Below are positions 59,705 through 64,000 of a stretch of DNA of 64,000 bases, in pieces. Positions within the stretch are counted from its first letter, which is position 1. Each line of letters begins with the position of its first letter. The notes below the pieces were generated by a model. The model had not been told where the DNA came from and did no database searches. It was given only the letters and a program-made list of their open reading frames with translations. The position numbers and the translations under genes are program-made. The stretch spans positions 1-64,000 of the forward strand of contig JBAZPO010000004.1 in the NCBI GenBank assembly GCA_041648175.1, given 5' to 3'. Origin of the DNA: Desulfobaccales bacterium (GTDB lineage: Bacteria; Desulfobacterota; Desulfobaccia; Desulfobaccales; 0-14-0-80-60-11).

Positions 59705-62700
59705 GTGCCCTTGCCGTCCATCGAGGAACAGATTGCCCAGCTTCGTGCAGCCATCAGCGCCCAGGAGACGCTTCGGCCCACCCTTGGCGATAGCGTGGTT
59801 GAGATCACCCTGCAGGCTCTGCGCACGCAGCTTGACTCCCTGCTCTCCGAGCAGAAGGAGGCAGCCCAGCCGCAATCAGGACAGTCACCAGAGGCCCTGC
59901 TCGCACAGCTCCAGACCTATGTCCCGAAACAATTGGCCGACAAAACGCGCGCCGCAGGGCAAATCGAGGGCGAACGCCGACAGGTCACGGTCGTTTTTGC
60001 GGATATTTCCGGCTTTACCGCCCTCTCCGAACGGCTCGACGCCGAGGACGTTGCCGGTCTCGTCAACGACTGCCTCAAGGAACTCGCCCTGGCGGTTTAC
60101 CAATATGAAGGCATGGTCGACAAGTTCATCGGGGACTGCATCATGGCCGTGTTCGGCGCTCCCATCGCCCTGGAAGATGACGCGGAAAACGCCCTGCGCG
60201 CCACCATCGCCATGCGCGAAAATCTCCAGAAATTCAACCGTCGCTGGATCGAGAAACTGGGCCAACCCCTGGACGTGCACATCGGGGTCAACACGGGGAT
60301 GGTGATTGCAGGTAACATCGGAAACGACCTGCGGATGAGCTACACCGTGATGGGCGATACCGTCAATGTCGCGTCACGGCTGGAGGGCGCCGCGCAAGGG
60401 GGCCAGGTTTTCGTGAGCCGCAACACCTACCGTCTGACCCGCGGCGCCTTTGCCTTCCAGGAAATGGACCCCATCAAGGTCAAAGGCAAACGAGATCCGT
60501 TGACGGTCTATGAGCTCCTCCATGCGAAACTGCACCCGGACAAGGCCCGCGGAGTCGAAGGCTTGTCCTCCCCTCTCGTCGGCCGCGCTGCGGAGCGCCA
60601 AGCGCTGGTTGAATGCCTGGAAACACTCCAAACCGGCAAGGGGCAGGTTGTTGCGATTCTTGGCGAGGCCGGGATTGGCAAGAGCCGCCTGCTCGCCGAA
60701 CTCCGCCAACGTGAAGGGAAGGACCTGACCTGGCTTGAAGGCCGTTCCTTTGCCTTCAGCAGGTCCCTCGGTTACGGGGCGTTTTTGGACCTCTTGCGCC
60801 GTTATGCCGGTATCGCCGACGAAGACACGGAAGCCGACGCCGCCGCCAGCCTGAAAGCGCGTCTGCACAGCATTTTGCCGGGCGATCTGGAGATTTATGC
60901 CGTACTGGCGCAACTGCTTTCCATGCGCCTCGACAGCCAGGAGACGGCTGCCGTCGGCTCCGTCACCGGTGAAGACTTTCGCAATCGTTTATTTGCCGCA
61001 TTGGAGCGGCTGCTGCTCGCGCTGGCGAAACAAAACCCCGTTGTCGTGGTGTTGGAAGACTTGCATTGGGCTGATCAAAGTTCGCTGGAACTGCTGGAAC
61101 ATCTCTTGCGGCTGATTACTCAAGCCCCCATTGCCTTCGTATTGCCCAGCCGTCCGAAACAGGAATCATCGGGAAACTGGGAAAAACTTGATCCGGCACT
61201 GGAGGGGTATCGACCGTATCTTCTGGAAATCACCCTCAAGCCATTATCCGGCGAGGCGAGCGCCAATCTGGTGCGCGGACTTCTCGATGGCGGCATGCTG
61301 CCAAAAAAACTATCGGAGGTCATTCAGAGCAAGTCGGAGGGTAATCCTTTCTTTGTCGAGGAGGTCCTCAGGTCGCTGATTGAGCGCGGGATTCTGGCGC
61401 GTGCACATGGAGTCTGGAAAGTCACCGATCTGATCGAGAACATCCAGGTGCCTGACACCCTCCAGGGAGTGCTGCTTTCCCGTCTGGATCGCCTTCACGA
61501 GGAAACCAAACGGGTGATCCAAAAGGCGGCTGTCATCGGGCGCGTCTTTCTTTTCCGGGTGCTCGAACACATGGCGCGCGAGGAAACCGAGTTGGAATCC
61601 CAAATGGCCTTGCTCGAAGACGCGGCTCTGGTCCGGGAGCGGGCGCGTGTGCCTGAAATTGAATATGTCTTTCACCACGCCCTGGCGCAGGAGGTCGCCT
61701 ATCAAACGCTTCTGGCTCCAGCGCGCAAACTTCTGCATCAAAAAGTCGGGGAAGCGATGGAAGCCATTTTTTCTGAGCGGATTGACCAGCACCGGGCTCT
61801 CCTGGCCTATCACTTCTTCATGGGGGAAGACTGGGAAAGGGCCTTCGAGTATTCTGCCGGCGCCGCGGACGCCGCGGTACAGCTCTACGCCTACGCCGAG
61901 GCTCGCGAACATTATCATCGCGCCTTGGACAGCCTCAAAAATCTGCCCGATAACGCCTCAAACCGTCAAAAGCAGGTGGACATAAGTATCCGGCTGGTGG
62001 GTGCCTCTCACACGGCTGAATCGCCTGAAAAAAACCTGGCGATTTTGACGGAGGCCGAAAACCTGGCCGCCGCGCTGGCGGATGAAGCGCGCCTGGCGCG
62101 CGTCCAGCTTTGGATCGGCAGGGTGCATTATCTGGCAGGACGATTGCCGGAGGCAATTTCGTATTTCCAAAAGGTGCTGGCGGTGGCTCCAGAATTTGGC
62201 GATCCCGAGTTGCTGGCCCTGCCGGGAGCCGTCATCGGACGCGTTCTTGTCGTGCAAGGCCAGTTTGCAAAGGCCCACCAACTATTGGAAAGGAGCATAC
62301 CCCTTCTCGAGGCCAACAAGAACCGCCACGAGCTGTTGTTCGCCTGCGTGTACCGCGGGGTTTCCCGAACCTGTCTTGGCGATTACGCCGCTGGAGCCGC
62401 TGAACTCGACCAGGTCCTGAAAATGGCCCAGGCCAGCCGCAATCAAAACGCTGAAGCCATGGTACACACGGCCCTGGCCATGACCCGCCTCGTCGCCGGC
62501 AAATACCCTGAGGCCATGGGAGCCGCCCAGGCTGCGCTTGCGGTTGCGGAGAAGACCGGCGACACGATGTTTTGTTACTCCAGCAATTCGTTCATGGCAT
62601 GGGCGTTGACGGGATTGGGAGAGCATCGGCGTGCCCTTGAACATTGGGCCGCCGCTCATAAAGCCCTCCGGTCTTTGGGCGGCCGCATTTTGTTCACTGA

Positions 62701-63127
62701 TTGGTGGGTTGCCATCGAAAGCGGCACCCTGCTTGGAGCAGGAGATATTCCTGCCGCTCTGAAAAAAGGCGAGGAAGCCCTAGCCATGGCCAAAGCGACG
62801 GGCAGCCTCATTGCGGAGGCTTTGTCCGAAAGCGCCATCGGCAATGCCCTCGCGGCCAGCCCCACGCCAGACCATAAAGATATCGAAGTTCATCTGGCAA
62901 GAAGCCTGTCGTTGCTGGAAAGCATTGGCGCCAAATTCGATCTGGTGCGCGTTTCGCTGGCGCTGGGTCGGGTCCGCATCGGGCGAAAAGATTGGGAGGG
63001 CGCGTCAGAACTGCTGCGGCAGGCCTCCGCCCTGGCCTCCCGATGCTCGCTCCAAATGGAGGAAGCACAGGCACGGGACCTATTGAAAGAGATCGAGGCA
63101 ACCCGGGTTCAGGATTCGGCCATGTGA
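59705..63127 (+). CDS. Class III nucleotidyl cyclase-AAA ATPase-TPR protein
   Basis: 1140 aa from a GTG with no good ribosome site. A short N-terminal coil and the block YVPKQLADK lead to the cyclase domain (90-275): VVFADISGF (Asp100), MVDKFIGDCIMAVFG (Lys140, Asp144) and TVMGDTVNVASRLEG. Both metal aspartates and the purine Lys/Asp and Asn/Arg transition-state residues are present, so it should be active, probably on ATP. An AAA_16-type ATPase follows (Walker A GEAGIGKSR near 320, Walker B VVVLEDLHWAD near 440), then about 500 residues of TPR-like helices. This is the well-known cyclase-ATPase-TPR architecture; its signal and target are unknown. Confidence 0.88.
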   Translation: MPLPSIEEQIAQLRAAISAQETLRPTLGDSVVEITLQALRTQLDSLLSEQKEAAQPQSGQSPEALLAQLQTYVPKQLADKTRAAGQIEGERRQVTVVFADISGFTALSERLDAEDVAGLVNDCLKELALAVYQYEGMVDKFIGDCIMAVFGAPIALEDDAENALRATIAMRENLQKFNRRWIEKLGQPLDVHIGVNTGMVIAGNIGNDLRMSYTVMGDTVNVASRLEGAAQGGQVFVSRNTYRLTRGAFAFQEMDPIKVKGKRDPLTVYELLHAKLHPDKARGVEGLSSPLVGRAAERQALVECLETLQTGKGQVVAILGEAGIGKSRLLAELRQREGKDLTWLEGRSFAFSRSLGYGAFLDLLRRYAGIADEDTEADAAASLKARLHSILPGDLEIYAVLAQLLSMRLDSQETAAVGSVTGEDFRNRLFAALERLLLALAKQNPVVVVLEDLHWADQSSLELLEHLLRLITQAPIAFVLPSRPKQESSGNWEKLDPALEGYRPYLLEITLKPLSGEASANLVRGLLDGGMLPKKLSEVIQSKSEGNPFFVEEVLRSLIERGILARAHGVWKVTDLIENIQVPDTLQGVLLSRLDRLHEETKRVIQKAAVIGRVFLFRVLEHMAREETELESQMALLEDAALVRERARVPEIEYVFHHALAQEVAYQTLLAPARKLLHQKVGEAMEAIFSERIDQHRALLAYHFFMGEDWERAFEYSAGAADAAVQLYAYAEAREHYHRALDSLKNLPDNASNRQKQVDISIRLVGASHTAESPEKNLAILTEAENLAAALADEARLARVQLWIGRVHYLAGRLPEAISYFQKVLAVAPEFGDPELLALPGAVIGRVLVVQGQFAKAHQLLERSIPLLEANKNRHELLFACVYRGVSRTCLGDYAAGAAELDQVLKMAQASRNQNAEAMVHTALAMTRLVAGKYPEAMGAAQAALAVAEKTGDTMFCYSSNSFMAWALTGLGEHRRALEHWAAAHKALRSLGGRILFTDWWVAIESGTLLGAGDIPAALKKGEEALAMAKATGSLIAEALSESAIGNALAASPTPDHKDIEVHLARSLSLLESIGAKFDLVRVSLALGRVRIGRKDWEGASELLRQASALASRCSLQMEEAQARDLLKEIEATRVQDSAM

Positions 63128-63270
63128 ACGAGGTTTTGAAGCGGTTCGCCTTGCGTAAATCACTTGATATTTTCCCAGTTTTTGTGCCTCCCCGAATAAT
63201 TCGATCGCTGTGGTACCGTAATGGCTTATGGGCCATTGTCGGTTAGAGCCGTTTCTGCTATCAAGGCAGC

Positions 63271-63492
63271 ATGAACAGCGTCTTCGACCTCATCCGGAAC
63301 CTCCGGATCGCCCTGGGATGCATTGGCGAGCTGCTTGGTTACCAGCTGCGTTTCGTCAGCGTGTTCCTCCGGAGTCGGACCTCGGTGGCCGCCCTGCTGT
63401 CAGCTGGCATGTGCAAGCGGAGGAAGGAAAGGCTGAGGGCCGATAGACCTCGTAGCGGATTACTTGCCATTTCAGACACTTTTGGTTCATGA
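63271..63492 (+). pseudogene. Probable N-terminal remnant of an integrase-type transposase
   Basis: 73 codons: MNSVFDLIRNLRIALGCIGE followed by FVSVFLRSRTSVAALLSAGM and CKRRKERL. The leucine-rich helix, FLRSRTSLAA-like segment and basic end recall the first 60 residues of rve-type transposases that start just before their DDE domain. The catalytic part is absent, so only a fragment remains. Low certainty. Confidence 0.35.
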
Positions 63493-63566
63493 GTGTTTAG
63501 GCTGCGATTGCTCTTTTAATTACCTTATATGAGCGCCACGTGAGACCTCTGCGAAAGTCCCCCTTT

Positions 63567-63650
63567 CTGTCATTCTGAGGGAGAAAAACGACCGAAGAAT
63601 CTCATAACTCAGCGAAAATACGAGATCCTTCGCTGCGCTCAGGATGACAA
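63567..63650. repeat. Imperfect inverted repeat, MITE-like
   Basis: tgtcattctgagg...gaagaatctc at 63567-63602 is complementary, with mismatches, to gagatccttcg...caggatgaca at 63622-63649. The right arm resembles a ggatgaca-ended repeat common in environmental genomes. It looks like a small non-autonomous palindromic element. Confidence 0.5.
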
Positions 63651-63700
63651 ATTACCTATTCGCAGAGTTCTCCACTTGTTATAAGGCCTACCAGCGCTAA

Positions 63701-64000
63701 TCACGCCGGGAGGGCGTGTTGCTTGCCCATCTCTCGGGCTCCCAGCGCGATGATGATATAGGACCAGCCGCTGAAGATCATTTCGATGGCCACGAACAAG
63801 CCGATCACCCAAAATCCTGATATCGGCCACTGGGCCAGGATCATGAAGCCCAAGACAATGGCGGCAATCCCCCCGATGAGGGGCCAGACCCAGTTTTTTA
63901 GGCCGCGGTGCTGGAAGGCCATGACAAGCCGCACGATACCGACGCCGATCAGGACCCCGCCCAGGAGCAAGGTGAGCATGGTGGAGGCCATCAAAGGATT
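63701..64000 (-). CDS. HdeD family membrane protein, C-terminal part (runs off the window)
   Basis: About 100 residues visible, with no stop codon upstream of the first ATG (63991) up to the window edge, so the gene very probably continues beyond 64000. Four hydrophobic helices are visible, with LLLGGVLIGVGIVRLVMAFQ, LIGGIAAIVLGFMILAQWP and FWVIGLFVAIEMIFSGWSYI, the second half of a DUF308/HdeD protein (about 180 aa when complete). HdeD is an acid-resistance membrane protein in enterobacteria; the role here is unknown. Confidence 0.75.
   Translation of the reverse strand, partial: NPLMASTMLTLLLGGVLIGVGIVRLVMAFQHRGLKNWVWPLIGGIAAIVLGFMILAQWPISGFWVIGLFVAIEMIFSGWSYIIIALGAREMGKQHALPA

Larger units (their letters stand above)
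63128..63700. other. Intergenic region with transposase remnant and palindrome
   Basis: About 570 bases. It contains the truncated transposase-like frame at 63271 and the imperfect palindrome at 63567. Nothing else is recognised. Confidence 0.4.

Noticed and set aside
1..64000. CRISPR arrays, rRNA and tRNA genes
   Set aside because: No regularly spaced direct repeats with unique spacers, no ribosomal RNA sequence and no tRNA cloverleaf with a T-loop GTTCRANNC context was recognised; a tRNA-specific scan would be needed to exclude a missed one.

Overview
The window looks like a contig from a GC-rich, anaerobic bacterium, most probably a Desulfobacterota (deltaproteobacterial) lineage related to syntrophic or sulfate-reducing groups. 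This is inferred from gene content: a CooC-type nickel-insertion ATPase, an IscU-like scaffold with an archaeal-like cysteine desulfurase, two proteins with the 4-Cys FeS domain (one of them DUF3786-like), an iron-sulfur flavoprotein, a rubredoxin, several crotonase-fold CoA enzymes and the IspG isoprenoid enzyme. No rRNA, tRNA or CRISPR array was found, so the placement cannot be confirmed here.

Layout. 0.2-13.2 kb is ordinary core DNA: an M16 peptidase, a lipoprotein ABC-type binding protein, a VOC protein, signal peptidase I with a short rubredoxin gene, an HAD phosphatase, an M24 peptidase, PilZ, GNAT, a phosphoesterase, an RNB exoribonuclease and a membrane-bound spermidine-synthase-like protein. 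13.3-18.9 kb is accessory: a large metallophosphoesterase-STAND NTPase (candidate phage-defence gene), a truncated REP-type transposase, direct repeats of about 220 bp, a 74-aa orphan gene and a repeated element carrying a small CxxC/helix-turn-helix gene. 18.9-25.1 kb is core again (L25, PurB, a methyltransferase, two crotonases, IspG).

25.2-39.1 kb is AT-richer and accessory. It holds two lipoproteins, an L,D-transpeptidase, an orphan ThiF/E1-like protein, an internally deleted copy of the repeated element, and then a three-gene cluster at 28.8-30.9 kb: two paralogous proteins that fuse a two-helix K+-channel-like pore to a TIR domain, followed by a SLATT/DUF4231 two-helix membrane protein. 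This is the best candidate for an undescribed system. After it come a divergent OsmC/LysR pair with two ATC-N9-GAT boxes, an FeS-LuxR regulator, an iron-sulfur flavoprotein, an FeS-DUF3786 protein, a crotonase and a PaaK-like adenylate-forming enzyme.

39.1-64 kb is mostly core: a JAMM peptidase, DTD, a CDP-alcohol phosphatidyltransferase, an overlapping HPP/CBS pair, an iscS-iscU pair whose desulfurase lacks the PLP lysine, two exported nitroreductases, a thioesterase, CooC, an AmpG-like MFS protein, PrmA, a phasin-like protein, RsmE, a radical SAM protein, two VTT/DedA proteins, an O-methyltransferase, an SDR epimerase, an SGNH lipoprotein, a 1140-aa cyclase-AAA-TPR protein and the C-terminal half of an HdeD protein at the right edge.

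Several families of short palindromic or tandem repeats lie between genes across the whole window. Some of them supply the bases next to start or stop codons.
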